Assembly (NCBI RefSeq): GCF_014268805.2
Contig: NZ_JABWRF020000003.1
Coordinates: 396,001 to 460,000, forward strand
DNA from: Pseudomonas farsensis
Lineage (GTDB): Bacteria > Pseudomonadota > Gammaproteobacteria > Pseudomonadales > Pseudomonadaceae
Direction: 5' to 3'
DNA: 64,000 nucleotides
Made by a program: the position numbers and the translations under genes. Below are positions 39,158 to 51,333 of the stretch, piece after piece. The notes under the pieces are model-generated. The model was not told the DNA's origin. It did not search any database and saw nothing but the letters and a program-made list of their open reading frames with translations. Positions within the stretch are counted from its first letter, which is position 1, and each line of letters opens with the position of its first letter.

Positions 39158-40765
39158 TTACAGCCCGAGCATGTCCCGCGCGACTGCTTCGGCGATGCGG
39201 ATGCCGTCGACACCCGCCGACAGAATGCCGCCCGCGTAGCCTGCGCCTTCACCTGCCGGGAACAGCCCCTTGAGGTTAAGGCTCTGGTAGTCGTCGCCAC
39301 GGGTAATGCGCAGTGGCGAGGAGGTGCGCGTCTCGATGCCGGTGAGCACCGCGTCATGCAGGTTGTAGCCTTTGATCTGGCGGTCGAAGGCCGGCAGTGC
39401 CTCGCGGATGGCCTCGATGGCAAACGCCGGCAGGGCTTCGGCCAGGTCGACCAGGGTGACGCCCGGCTTGTAGGAGGGGTCGACGCTGCCAAGGGCCTTG
39501 GAAGGGCGCCCGGCGACAAAGTCACCGACCAGTTGCGCGGGGGCGTGGTAATTGCTGCCACCCATCACATAGGCGTGGGCTTCGAGGCGCTCTTGCAGCT
39601 CGATGCCGGCCAGCGGGCTGCCCGGGTAATCGCGCTCGGGGTCGATACCCACGACGATGCCCGAGTTGGCATTGCGCTCGTTGCGCGAATACTGGCTCAT
39701 GCCGTTGGTGACGACGCGGCCCGGCTCGCTGGTGGCGGCGACCACGGTGCCGCCTGGGCACATGCAGAAACTGTACACCGAGCGGCCGTTCTTGGCGTGA
39801 TACACCAGTTTGTAGTCGGCAGCTCCCAGTTTCGGGTGGCCTGCGTATTTGCCCAGGCGCGCCTTGTCGATCAGCGACTGCGGGTGCTCGATACGGAACC
39901 CAACCGAGAACGGCTTGGCTTCCATGAACACGCCCTTGGCGTGGAGCATGCGGAAGGTATCGCGGGCGCTGTGGCCCAGGGCCAGCACCACATGGCGTGA
40001 GTGCAGTTGTTCGCCGCTCTCCAGCACCACACCGGTCAGTTGCTCGCCGTCGGTGAGCAGGTCGGTGACTTTTTCCTGGAAGCGCACTTCGCCGCCCAGG
40101 TTGATGATTTCTTCGCGCATCTTCTCGACCATGCTGGTCAGGCGGAAGGTGCCGATGTGCGGCTTGTTGATGTACAGGATCTCGTCCGGCGCGCCGGCTT
40201 TGACGAACTCTTCGAGCACCTTGCGGCCGTGGTGCTGCGGGTCCTTGATCTGGCTGTACAGCTTGCCGTCGGAGAAGGTGCCGGCGCCGCCTTCGCCAAA
40301 CTGCACGTTGGACTCGGGGTTGAGCTCGCTTTTGCGCCACAGGCCCCAGGTGTCCTTGGTGCGCTGGCGCACTTCCTTGCCGCGTTCGAGCACGATCGGC
40401 TTGAAGCCCATTTGCGCCAACAGCAGGCCGGCGAAGATGCCGCACGGCCCGAAGCCGACCACGATGGGGCGGGCCTGGGCGGTGTCGCTTGCATGGCCGA
40501 CGAACTTGTAGGTGACGTCTGGGGCGACGCTGATCTTGGTGTCATCGGCGTGCTTGCGCAGCAGTTCTTCTTCGTTGCTGGCGTGCAGGTCGATGGTGTA
40601 GATGAACAGCAGCTCGCTGTTTTTCTTGCGCGCATCGTAGCTGCGTTTGAACAGGGTGAAGCTGAGCAGTTGCTCATCAAGGATGCCCAGGCGCGCGACG
40701 ATGGCTTGGCGCAGGTCGTCGTCGGTATGGTCCAGGGGCAGCTTCAGTTCAGTGATTCGTAGCAT
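39158..40765 (-). CDS. FAD-dependent dehydrogenase, COG2509 type
   Basis: A 535-residue flavoprotein of unknown substrate. An N-terminal ferredoxin-like extension of about 95 residues is followed by a dinucleotide-binding start (VVGFGPCGIFAGLLLAQMG). Further on are GEGGAGTFSDGKL and the C-terminal FPAGEGAGYAGGILSAGVDG, all typical of COG2509. It starts at ATG 40765. Its own promoter must lie in the about 100 bp up to 40868. Confidence 0.9.
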   Translation of the reverse strand: MLRITELKLPLDHTDDDLRQAIVARLGILDEQLLSFTLFKRSYDARKKNSELLFIYTIDLHASNEEELLRKHADDTKISVAPDVTYKFVGHASDTAQARPIVVGFGPCGIFAGLLLAQMGFKPIVLERGKEVRQRTKDTWGLWRKSELNPESNVQFGEGGAGTFSDGKLYSQIKDPQHHGRKVLEEFVKAGAPDEILYINKPHIGTFRLTSMVEKMREEIINLGGEVRFQEKVTDLLTDGEQLTGVVLESGEQLHSRHVVLALGHSARDTFRMLHAKGVFMEAKPFSVGFRIEHPQSLIDKARLGKYAGHPKLGAADYKLVYHAKNGRSVYSFCMCPGGTVVAATSEPGRVVTNGMSQYSRNERNANSGIVVGIDPERDYPGSPLAGIELQERLEAHAYVMGGSNYHAPAQLVGDFVAGRPSKALGSVDPSYKPGVTLVDLAEALPAFAIEAIREALPAFDRQIKGYNLHDAVLTGIETRTSSPLRITRGDDYQSLNLKGLFPAGEGAGYAGGILSAGVDGIRIAEAVARDMLGL

Positions 40766-40868
40766 GGCAGGGTCCAGTATCCCGGCCATGGGCGGCCGGC
40801 GGCTTTACACAAACCGCCAAGTATAAGCTGTTCGCCGCCCCGACTGGCAGGATAAAACCGCCCAGTGG

Positions 40869-41540
40869 TCAGAGGTCGCGTGCACCGCCGTAGTAGGCGC
40901 AGCCTTGTACGCTCTTGCCGTCGATGCGCAGCTCTGCCTTGAGGTGGCGAATGGCACCGGTTACCGGGTCGACGCAGCGCTGCGGGGCAACCCACAGCTC
41001 AACCCGCTGGCCATTGGCTTCGCTGGACAGGCTCAGGCCACCGCCGGGCATTTGTTCTTCCAGAAACGGCAACGGCAGTGGCGCCTGGCCTTCACGGTTG
41101 AGCACCATGCCTTTGCCGCTGGCCTTGATGTCCCAGGCGGGGTGCTGGCCGTCGGCGCGCAGGGTGAGCTGTTTGAAGTTGGGGTCTTCGCAGCTGCGGG
41201 TCGTGGGTTCCAGGCGGTACAGGCGGGTCACGTCGACCTGGCCGTCGCTGCCGGCCTGCTTGCTGCCGGCCAGGCGCCCACGCAGGTCGGCGAACAGTTT
41301 GTCGCCGGGGGATTTGGCGAGGTTTGCGGCTTCTTGAAGGATGGCGGTGCCGCCTGCGTCTTTGATCACGAACTGGCGTGCTTCAGTGCAGGGTTTGAAC
41401 AGCAGGTGGCCGCCGGCTGCGCTCAGTTCACCTTGCATGCGCGTGGTGCCCAGGTTTGGGTCTGCGGGTTTCTCGGCGAGCATCTGGCAGCCGGCGAACA
41501 GCGGCAGCAGGGCAGTGAGCAGCAGGGGGGTGAGGCGCAT
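40869..41540 (-). CDS. Uncharacterised lipoprotein, COG3650 type
   Basis: A 223-residue lipoprotein (signal MRLTPLLLTALLPLFAGC). The protein has two repeated beta-rich regions and conserved cysteines (KPCTEARQF, RSCEDPNF, RCVDPV, GCAYYGGA), fitting the COG3650 or META-like families found in envelope stress contexts. Function unknown. Confidence 0.8.
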   Translation of the reverse strand: MRLTPLLLTALLPLFAGCQMLAEKPADPNLGTTRMQGELSAAGGHLLFKPCTEARQFVIKDAGGTAILQEAANLAKSPGDKLFADLRGRLAGSKQAGSDGQVDVTRLYRLEPTTRSCEDPNFKQLTLRADGQHPAWDIKASGKGMVLNREGQAPLPLPFLEEQMPGGGLSLSSEANGQRVELWVAPQRCVDPVTGAIRHLKAELRIDGKSVQGCAYYGGARDL

Positions 41541-41799
41541 TGGGCGGGCTCCGGGAAACTGTACAAAAGAGGCGCCACGTTACTGAGGGTGCATTGGGAT
41601 CACAAGGGCTTATCGCGGGGCAAGCCCGCCAGCCGAGTTTTGGAGCCCAGTTCTGTGCAGGCCCGTGCTGGCCTCATCGCAGGCTGTCGCCAGCTCCTAC
41701 AGGTATCTTGGCCAGATCTCAACATTGTGGCTGAGAGGGGGCTCTGTGGGAGACTCTATGGTTTTGTACAACCTTGTTTTCGCCAGCCATATCTCCTTG

Positions 41800-41891
41800 T
41801 GGCGAGCGGGCTTGTCCCGCGTTGGGCTGCGCAGCAGCCCCTTGTTTTCAGGGCTGCTGCGCAGCCCAACGCGGGACAAGCCCGCTCGCCA
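41800..41891. repeat. Perfect 41 bp inverted repeat (REPIN)
   Basis: Arms 41800-41840 and 41851-41891 are exact reverse complements with a 10-base spacer (CTTGTTTTCA). The outer part carries GCGAGCGGGCTTGTCCCGCG, the standard REP motif of Pseudomonas; the inner part is the separate palindrome GGGCTGCGCAGCAGCCC. Confidence 0.9.
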
Positions 41892-41977
41892 CGAATCTCT
41901 ATCGTTTCCCACAGAATTGGGTACAACCAGCAATGTTGCGCTTGAGCACAGCCTGCGATGAGGCCCGCACAGGCGTT

Positions 41978-42000
41978 AAAAAAGGGCCCGAAGGCCCTTT
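41978..42000 (-). terminator. Terminator of the braCDEFG operon
   Basis: On the minus strand AAAGGGCC, loop TTCG, GGCCCTTTTTT. It lies seven bases past the stop codon of the last bra gene. Confidence 0.9.
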
Positions 42001-42006
42001 GTCGAT

Positions 42007-42708
<702 letters not shown>

Positions 42709-43472
42709 TTACGCCTCCCCCAGGTAGGCCTTGATCACATCAGGGTTGTCGCGGATCTGTTCCGGCGTACCGTCGGCCAGGGGCGTGCCCTGGTTGATCA
42801 CCACGATGTGGTCGGAAATGCTCATCACCAGCTTCATGTCGTGCTCGATCAGCAGCACGGTCACGTTGTGCGATTCGCGCAAGTAGCCGATCAGCGCCTT
42901 GAGGTCCTCGGTTTCCTTGGGGTTCAGGCCGGCGGCCGGTTCGTCGAGCATGATGATGCGCGGCTGGGTCATCATGCAGCGGGCGATTTCCAGGCGCCGT
43001 TGCTGGCCGTAGGCCAAGGTGCCGGCAGTGCGGTTGGCGAACTCGGTCAGGTTGACCTTCTCCAGCCAGTACTGCGCACGCTCCATGGCCTCCTTCTCGC
43101 TGCGGCGAAACCCTGGGGTTTTGAACAGGCCGGCAAAGAAGTTGGTGTTGAGGTGGCGGTGCTGGGCAATCAGCAGGTTTTCCAGGGCGGTCATCTCTTT
43201 GAACAGACGCACGTTCTGGAAGGTCCGCACCACGCCCTTGCGGGCAATCTGGTGGCCGGCCAGGCCCTGGATCGGCTGGCCGTCGAGCAGGATGGTGCCG
43301 CCGCTGGGCTTGTAGAAGCCGGTCAGGCAGTTGAACACAGTGGTCTTGCCGGCGCCGTTGGGGCCGATCAGCGCAACGACCTGTTTTTCCTTGACGGTCA
43401 GGGCCACGCCGTTGACCGCCAACAAGCCGCCGAAGCGCATGCTCAGGCCGCTGACTTGCAGAATTTCGCGGC

Positions 43473-43476
<4 letters not shown>
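42709..43476 (-). CDS. braF: Branched-chain amino acid ABC transporter ATPase, LivG/BraF
   Basis: The second ATPase of the transporter, 255 residues. Walker A GPNGAGKTTV, signature LAYGQQRRLEIARC and Walker B IIMLDEPAAGLNP; the extra LivG-specific segment around the Q-loop (TGFYKPSGGTILLDG) is present. The start overlaps the stop of braE by 4 bp. Confidence 0.96.
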
Positions 43477-45649
<2,173 letters not shown>

Positions 45650-45831
45650 TACAGCGCTCCTAAAAACCTGATTTGCATTTCGCTGGCGGGTGTTGCCCTG
45701 GCCCGTTCTGTGGTCTTCGCCACTGGATGTTATGCGGGCACTGCCAGGAAACCGCGGATGACGGTTTTAAGATTTTCAGGTGGGTAGGCCCCCGGATCAC
45801 GGGGATCAGGCCCATAGAACCTCGTAAAACA

Positions 45832-45857
45832 AAGCCCACTGCTCGCACAGTGGGCTT
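45832..45857 (-). terminator. Hairpin between braC and braD (partial terminator)
   Basis: On the minus strand AAGCCCACTG, loop TGCGAG, CAGTGGGCTT, then TGTTTT. It lies 27 bp after the braC stop. It likely lets some transcripts end, so the binding protein is made in excess over the membrane parts. Confidence 0.8.
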
Positions 45858-45883
45858 CTTAGGTCAGCTATTTAGTCACGCAG

Positions 45884-46999
45884 TTACTGAGGGGAGACTT
45901 CGGTCTTCGGCTTGCCGAAGTGCCATTCGTAGACCACGAACTTGAAGTCTTTCAGGTCGCCCTTGGCGTCGTAGCTCAGGGTGCCGGTCGGGGTCTTGAA
46001 GGAGCCGGCGTGCAGTGCCGCTGCTACCTTGTCGGTGTCTTCGGACTTGGCTGCCTTGATGCCCTCGGCGATCAGCTCGACAGCCGAGTAGGCCGGGAAC
46101 ACGAACGGGCCGCTTGGGTCCTTGCCGTCAGCCTTGATGGCATCGACGATGGCCTTGTTCTCAGGGTCGGTGTCGAACGACTTCGGCAGGGTGACCAGCA
46201 GGCCTTCGGAAGCGCCTTGGGCGATCTGCGAAATGGAGTCGTTACCCACGCCTTCCGGGCCCATGAACTTGGCTTTCAGGCCCTTTTCTTGCGCTTGGCG
46301 CAGGATCAGGCCCAGCTCTGGGTGGTAGCCGCCGTAGTAGACGAAGTCGACGTTGTTCTGCTTGAGCTTCTGGATGATCGAGGAGAAGTCTTTGTCGCCG
46401 GCGTTGAGGCCTTCGAACACGGCAACCTTGGTGCCTTTCTTCTCGAGGGTCTGCTTGACCGCGGTGGCGATGCCTTCACCGTACTGCTGCTTGTCGTGCA
46501 GCACTGCAACGACCTTGGGCTTGACGTGATCGGCGATGTAGTTGCCGGCGGCTGGGCCCTGCGCGCTGTCCAGGCCGATGGTGCGGAAGATCAGCTTGTA
46601 GCCACGGGCGGTGATTTCCGGGGAGGTGGCAGCCGGGGTGATCATGATCACGCCTTCGTCTTCGTAGATGTCGGACGCAGGCTGGGTGGAGCTGGAGCAC
46701 AGGTGACCGATGACGAACTTGACGCCGTCGTTGACCACTTTGTTGGCAACCGCAACGGCCTGTTTAGGGTCGCACGCGTCGTCGTATTCCTTGGCTTCGA
46801 GCATCTTGCCATCTACGCCGCCCTTGGCGTTGATGTCTTTGATGGCCTGTTTGGCACCGATGAACTGCATGTCGCCGTACTGGGTGACAGGGCCGGTTTT
46901 AGGGCCGGCGATGCCGATCTTGATGGTGTCTGCGGCAAACGAATGGCTGGCAACCCCGGCCAGGACCATTGCGGCGAACAGCTTGGAAATCTTGATCAT
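45884..46999 (-). CDS. braC: Branched-chain amino acid-binding periplasmic protein
   Basis: The periplasmic receptor for Leu/Ile/Val(Ala/Thr) import. It has 371 residues: a signal peptide (LFAAMVLAGVASHSFA), then a periplasmic binding protein fold starting DTIKIGIAGPKTGPV. The ligand loop region HLCSSSTQPASDIYEDEG is well conserved. GAGTGGAGC precedes the ATG. First gene of the bra operon. Confidence 0.96.
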   Translation of the reverse strand: MIKISKLFAAMVLAGVASHSFAADTIKIGIAGPKTGPVTQYGDMQFIGAKQAIKDINAKGGVDGKMLEAKEYDDACDPKQAVAVANKVVNDGVKFVIGHLCSSSTQPASDIYEDEGVIMITPAATSPEITARGYKLIFRTIGLDSAQGPAAGNYIADHVKPKVVAVLHDKQQYGEGIATAVKQTLEKKGTKVAVFEGLNAGDKDFSSIIQKLKQNNVDFVYYGGYHPELGLILRQAQEKGLKAKFMGPEGVGNDSISQIAQGASEGLLVTLPKSFDTDPENKAIVDAIKADGKDPSGPFVFPAYSAVELIAEGIKAAKSEDTDKVAAALHAGSFKTPTGTLSYDAKGDLKDFKFVVYEWHFGKPKTEVSPQ

Positions 47000-47359
47000 A
47001 GTGCTCCACTCATTCTGTTGTAATTCTTATAGTCCTGGCGGCCAGGGCTACAGACCGGGCGGGACTCGCGGCTGGCTACGCCGAACCGCAACCCCACCTT
47101 CCCCCGGAATCGTGTCCCGGAACTGTACCGGTACAGTGTAGAGCGCTGTCGGATGGCTTGAAAAGCCGGCGAAAAGCGTCTGTTCCCAGGGGTGTCGCTT
47201 GATCGACATAAAAAGACAGAAAAGCGCCATCACTTTGCCTGCATTTGCGGCCCGCTCCCACAAGTTCGGGCCTGTTCGACCAAATTACGTATTTGAAACC
47301 GGGTTTTTCTGCAAAAATACCGGCCTTTTTGTTGGTCGATTTTTTGTGCAGGTAAACCC
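47000..47359. promoter_or_regulatory. Divergent region upstream of braC and the DUF2288 gene, 360 bp
   Basis: Must hold the bra operon promoter (minus strand) and the promoter of the DUF2288 gene (plus strand). The central palindromic GGAACTGTACCGGTACAGT at about 47118-47136 stands out as a possible operator. No gene is seen. Confidence 0.5.
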
Positions 47360-47665
47360 ATGACAGATCAAGTAAGCACCCTCTATGCCAAATTGCTCGG
47401 TGAGACCGCCATCATCGAGTGGAAAGCCTTGGAGCGTTTCTGGGCCAAGGGTGACCTGATTTGGGTCGACCCCAGTCTGGACCTGATCGAGGTTGCCGAA
47501 GCGATGGCCGATAATCGCAGCGAGATCTTCGCCAAGTGGCGTAGTGCTGGCACTGTCGGCCCGGTCAGCGCCGAACAAGCGCTTGAGCTGCAAACCCGCG
47601 ATCCAGAGATATGGGCCGTGGTGGTTTCGCCGTTCATCGTGATTCAGGCCAAGAAAAAAGATTGA
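47360..47665 (+). CDS. DUF2288 family protein
   Basis: A 101-residue protein without membrane segments: LLGETAIIEWKALERFWAKGDLI is a family hallmark, ending in a Lys-rich tail. Function unknown. A short ribosome binding site (GCAGGTAAACCC) precedes the ATG. It lies in the place of PA1076 next to braC. Confidence 0.85.
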   Translation: MTDQVSTLYAKLLGETAIIEWKALERFWAKGDLIWVDPSLDLIEVAEAMADNRSEIFAKWRSAGTVGPVSAEQALELQTRDPEIWAVVVSPFIVIQAKKKD

Positions 47666-48071
47666 GTCTGCACATTTCCGGTGCTCGGCAATGCGCACGC
47701 GCACCAGAAAGGTGCGCGTTGACGCTCACGTAAGGTGGAAGTTGGTAACAGTGGCGGGGTTATTCGGCGGCGCGGTAACAGTTTACGGAATGCGTAATGC
47801 ATCGCGGGGCGAGCCCGCTCCCACATCGGCTTCATGCAATCCTGCACCGGCCTCATCGCAGGCTATCGCCAGCTCCCACAAGGTCTGGGTGAGCCGCCGA
47901 TATCGAGGCCAGGCACGCTCACTGTGGGAGCTGGCGACAGCCTGCGATGAGGCAATTACAGGTTTGCAAAAACCCTGGAATCTCCCACCAGGGCCGCTCT
48001 GATAGTTATCTGAGCATCAGGCGCTTGTGGGAGCGGGCTTGCCCCGCGATGTTTTCAATGCCTGGCGACGA
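47666..48071. other. Intergenic region with nested REP pairs, 406 bp
   Basis: Filled mostly by the REP elements at 47799-48051. Directly after the DUF2288 stop a TTGCCGA/AGGTGCGC region at 47690-47725 shows a short imperfect hairpin. No gene is supported. Confidence 0.7.
47799..48051. repeat. Nested inverted REP sequences
   Basis: Outer pair: CATCGCGGGGCGAGCCCGCTC at 47800-47820 (shown less one base: ATCGCGGGGCGAGCCCGCTC) and its near inverse at 48026-48051. Inner pair: GCCTCATCGCAGGCTATCGC at 47850 onward and its near inverse ending at 47952. Together they form a two-layer palindrome. Confidence 0.8.
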
Positions 48072-50252
48072 TCAGTAATCCACGCGCCCGGTATGGCTGT
48101 TCAGCGAGATCACGCGGGTCTTGCCGATGCGGTGCCTGAAGATCTCGCGCAGGTACTTCACCGCCTTCTTCACGCATTCGCGCGACAGCCGAATATCGTT
48201 GATCGACACAAAGCGGCTCTTGTCGTTGATAAGCTCGCGGTACTTCTTCTCGTACATCGGCTTGATCGCATACCAGTTGGTGTCGAGGATCTTCGCCGGG
48301 TTTTCGAACTCGTTGAGCAACTCATCGATACGGCTCTCATCGAAGTGCTCGCTGGTGATGAACTCAAGGATGGCGTTGTCCATGGTGTCGTCGAAACGGT
48401 ACGGGTTACGCGCAAAGCAACGCTTGATGAAGGCCACGATCAAGGTCAGGAAGTCGTCCGACAGGCACGGGCTCTTGGCAATCAATGTGGTCAGCGACAG
48501 GTTGGCCGAGGCGCCGATCACCAGCGCATAACGCTTGAGCGTGGTGTTGGGGAACAGGCTGTTGAGGTGGGTCTTGAGCCGGTTCAGGTCCATGTAGGAC
48601 AGCTTGTAGTCCTTGGGCAGCGACACGATCGATACCACCGAGGAGCAATTCTTGAAGAAGTGCAGGTCGTGCAGGGCGGCGGCGTCGTAGGCCGAGGCCT
48701 GGTACTGCTCAAGCGCTGCGCGGTAGCGGCGCGACTCGATCGGCAGCAGGCTGATACCTTCGATGGCCTGGGTCTGCTTGTTGAAGTGCGGCAAGTCGAT
48801 GGAACGGAAGAACAAGTCGTCGATGTCCAGCCGTGGCTGCTCGCGCTCGAACACCTTGAACTTGTCTGAACCGGCCGGCGGGATTTCCGGGACCACGGAT
48901 TCGGCGTAGGCAATCGCTACCGGGCCCGCCAGGCTCATGAACAGGTCGTTGGCATCCAGGCGAATGGTTTCGCCGATGTCGATGCCGGCGCGGCGGAAGT
49001 AGTTCTGGTCGTAATCGGTGGTCACCGCCTGGGCGGTGAGGATGTTGAAGATCTGCTGGGAGATGTACTGGTTGGCGTGCTTTTCCATGGCATTGACGTC
49101 GATGTTCTGGATCGTGCCGTCATCGCTCTCTTCGGCGTAACGCATGATGTCGTTGGAGATCAACATCATCGCGTTCCATGGGCGAATACGCCCCATTACG
49201 CTGGCTTCGCTGCTGTCTTCGTTATCGAAGTTGTACGAGAAATCCCATTCTTCAGACAGGTATTTGCACAGCAGCCGCCCGGCGTTGATGTGCAGGGCTT
49301 CGGACATTTCGCTGCGGTGGTCCGATGCATTGGGCAGCACGCAGATGCCGCTGGTGAAGATGGGCTCGAACACGAACGAATGCCCGCTCTTGCCGTCATT
49401 CTCGTCGGAATGCTTGGTATCGAAGGTCTTGTTCATGTAGGAGAACTGCTGGGCCAGGCCGAATTCCGAGGCCATGCCAGAGCCCGTACCGCCGCCTGCG
49501 CTGAAAATATAGAAATACAGGCGCGACTGGTTGGCTTTGATGCCGCACGAGTCGATCAGGTAGGAATGGATCAGCTTCCAGTCGGCACTGGAGAAGCGTT
49601 GGGTGTCCTTGTTGAGGATGATCTTGGCCAGGTACTGGCCAAGGATCGGCGCGTTACCGGCGCCACCGGCATGCACCTCGGACAGGTCCATGATCTTCAT
49701 CTTGCTGTAGTCGCGCAGGAACCCACCGCGCTCGCCCTTGCGCGAGAAACGGATACGCCCGGCGATGTCCTTGTCCAGGTCGCCCAGCATGACCAGAGGC
49801 TCGACCAGGAAAACCGGCTTCACGCCCTTGTTCTGCACCAGGCGCAGGTTCTGTCGGATCCACCGCGCCGGGCTGTAGCCCGATTCGCCCTTGTTGCGGT
49901 CCTCATTGTTGAACTCGTTGAGGAAGAAGGTGCGCGCGTTGTACACCAGCTCCGCGACATCAAGGGCAATGTTCGACCCGCAGCGCCCAAGGCCGATCAG
50001 GCAGACCGAAGGGAACTGCTGCTCAAGGCGCAGTTGGTCTTCATCCTCGACATGCAGGTTTTGCGGAAACACCAGGTCGCGCAGGCCATCGAGGTTGTCG
50101 AGGATGCGCTGGATGTCCTGCTCGGTGAAATACAGGTATTGCGCCGGTGTGGCGCGGGGGGCTGACGGTTCTCGAGCACCGCCCACGGTCAGAGAGGTGG
50201 ACGGAAGCGACGTCTCGGGGACCGCATTGGCAGAAGTGTTCGTAGAGGTCAT
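48072..50252 (-). CDS. Tubulin/FtsZ-superfamily protein (Tubulin_2-like)
   Basis: A 726-residue protein. The GTP-binding signature GGGTGSG is in FSAGGGTGSGMASEFG (about residues 262-277), and an N-terminal loop CLIGLGRCGSN (about 83-93) fits the T1 loop. This matches the tubulin-like PF13809 family, not FtsZ itself, which is half this length. The C-terminal 350 residues have no recognised domain. Function unknown; it may form filaments. It stands alone, with REP sequences behind it and a divergent dehydrogenase gene ahead. Confidence 0.8.
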   Translation of the reverse strand: MTSTNTSANAVPETSLPSTSLTVGGAREPSAPRATPAQYLYFTEQDIQRILDNLDGLRDLVFPQNLHVEDEDQLRLEQQFPSVCLIGLGRCGSNIALDVAELVYNARTFFLNEFNNEDRNKGESGYSPARWIRQNLRLVQNKGVKPVFLVEPLVMLGDLDKDIAGRIRFSRKGERGGFLRDYSKMKIMDLSEVHAGGAGNAPILGQYLAKIILNKDTQRFSSADWKLIHSYLIDSCGIKANQSRLYFYIFSAGGGTGSGMASEFGLAQQFSYMNKTFDTKHSDENDGKSGHSFVFEPIFTSGICVLPNASDHRSEMSEALHINAGRLLCKYLSEEWDFSYNFDNEDSSEASVMGRIRPWNAMMLISNDIMRYAEESDDGTIQNIDVNAMEKHANQYISQQIFNILTAQAVTTDYDQNYFRRAGIDIGETIRLDANDLFMSLAGPVAIAYAESVVPEIPPAGSDKFKVFEREQPRLDIDDLFFRSIDLPHFNKQTQAIEGISLLPIESRRYRAALEQYQASAYDAAALHDLHFFKNCSSVVSIVSLPKDYKLSYMDLNRLKTHLNSLFPNTTLKRYALVIGASANLSLTTLIAKSPCLSDDFLTLIVAFIKRCFARNPYRFDDTMDNAILEFITSEHFDESRIDELLNEFENPAKILDTNWYAIKPMYEKKYRELINDKSRFVSINDIRLSRECVKKAVKYLREIFRHRIGKTRVISLNSHTGRVDY

Positions 50253-50445
50253 AGTGCGCCATTTGCCTGATAAGGGGTTTCCCCAAGCGGTATGCCATTA
50301 GGCCATCACTCGGGGTTTGCGCGACTGTAGCAGTGCGCCTTTTCCTTGTGCGATAGGGGATAACCCTAGGCACATGAAGGTTTTTATTCGTCTGTACTGC
50401 ATCGCCCGTTTGTCCCGCTTCTTTAATCTTGTGCTGGAGTTGCTC

Positions 50446-51333
50446 ATGAATAGTGCGTTGCCTTCGCTGGGTTTTGCCGGTATCGGCCTGATGGGCCTGC
50501 CGATGTGCCGCCGTCTGCTGGCTGCCGGCTACCCGCTGACCGTGTGGAACCGCAGCCCGGAAAAATGCGCCGAGCTGGTTGCCGCCGGTGCCCGGATGGC
50601 CGCCACGCCTGCGCAGTTATGTGAAGGCAGCGACCTGCTGCTGCTGTGCCTGGCCGACACCGCTGTGGTGCGCGACGTGGTATTCGGCGAGCAGGGCATC
50701 GCCGCTGGGGGCCGCCCAGGCCAGTTGCTGGTGGACTTGTCCAGCCTGGAGCCTGCCGCCACTCGGGAAATGGCGGCGCAGTTGCACGCGCAGTGTGCAA
50801 TGGGCTGGCTGGATGCGCCGGTATCTGGCGGCACCCCCGGCGCCGAGGCGGGCACCTTGGCAATCATGGCCGGTGGCACCGCCCACGACCTTGAGCGGGC
50901 GCGCCCGGTGCTGCTGACCCTTGGTCAGCGGGTAACGCACATGGGCGGGGTTGGCGCAGGCCAGGTGACCAAGGCCTGCAACCAGATGATCGTTGCCTGC
51001 AATGCGCTGGTGATTGCCGAAGTGGTCGCCCTGGCTGAGCAGTCAGGGGTGGATGCGCGGTTGATCGCCGAGGCCCTGGCCGGTGGCTTTGCCGACTCCA
51101 AGCCCTTGCAGATTCTTGCACCGCAAATGGCCCAGAGCCGCTTCGAACCGGTCAAATGGCATGTACGAACGCTGCTCAAGGACCTCGACGGCGCGGTGAA
51201 GCTGTCCCGCGAGCAGGGCGCTGCGACCCCGCTCAGTGGCCTTGCGGCACAGCTGATGCGCCTGCATGGTAGCCAGGGGTATCTGGAAAAGGATCCGGCG
51301 ACCCTGGTCGAGATGTATCGCAGCAAGGCGTGA
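50446..51333 (+). CDS. NAD(P)-dependent beta-hydroxyacid dehydrogenase
   Basis: A 295-residue enzyme of the 3-hydroxyisobutyrate/tartronate semialdehyde reductase family. The Rossmann motif is GFAGIGLMGLPMCRRLL (residues about 8-24), substrate-binding VSGGTPGAEAGTLAIMAGG, catalytic Lys in GAGQVTKACNQM. I choose ATG 50446, which begins the Rossmann fold. It is followed by a convergent gene that overlaps its end by about 100 bp. It corresponds to PA3312 by position. Confidence 0.9.
   Translation: MNSALPSLGFAGIGLMGLPMCRRLLAAGYPLTVWNRSPEKCAELVAAGARMAATPAQLCEGSDLLLLCLADTAVVRDVVFGEQGIAAGGRPGQLLVDLSSLEPAATREMAAQLHAQCAMGWLDAPVSGGTPGAEAGTLAIMAGGTAHDLERARPVLLTLGQRVTHMGGVGAGQVTKACNQMIVACNALVIAEVVALAEQSGVDARLIAEALAGGFADSKPLQILAPQMAQSRFEPVKWHVRTLLKDLDGAVKLSREQGAATPLSGLAAQLMRLHGSQGYLEKDPATLVEMYRSKA

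Larger units (their letters stand above)
41541..42006. other. Intergenic region with REP sequences, 466 bp
   Basis: Contains the 92 bp perfect palindrome at 41800-41891 and single REP-like fragments at about 41660-41700 (CTCATCGCAGGCTGTCGCC) and 41950-41970. No gene is supported; short frames here are repeat sequences. Confidence 0.7.
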
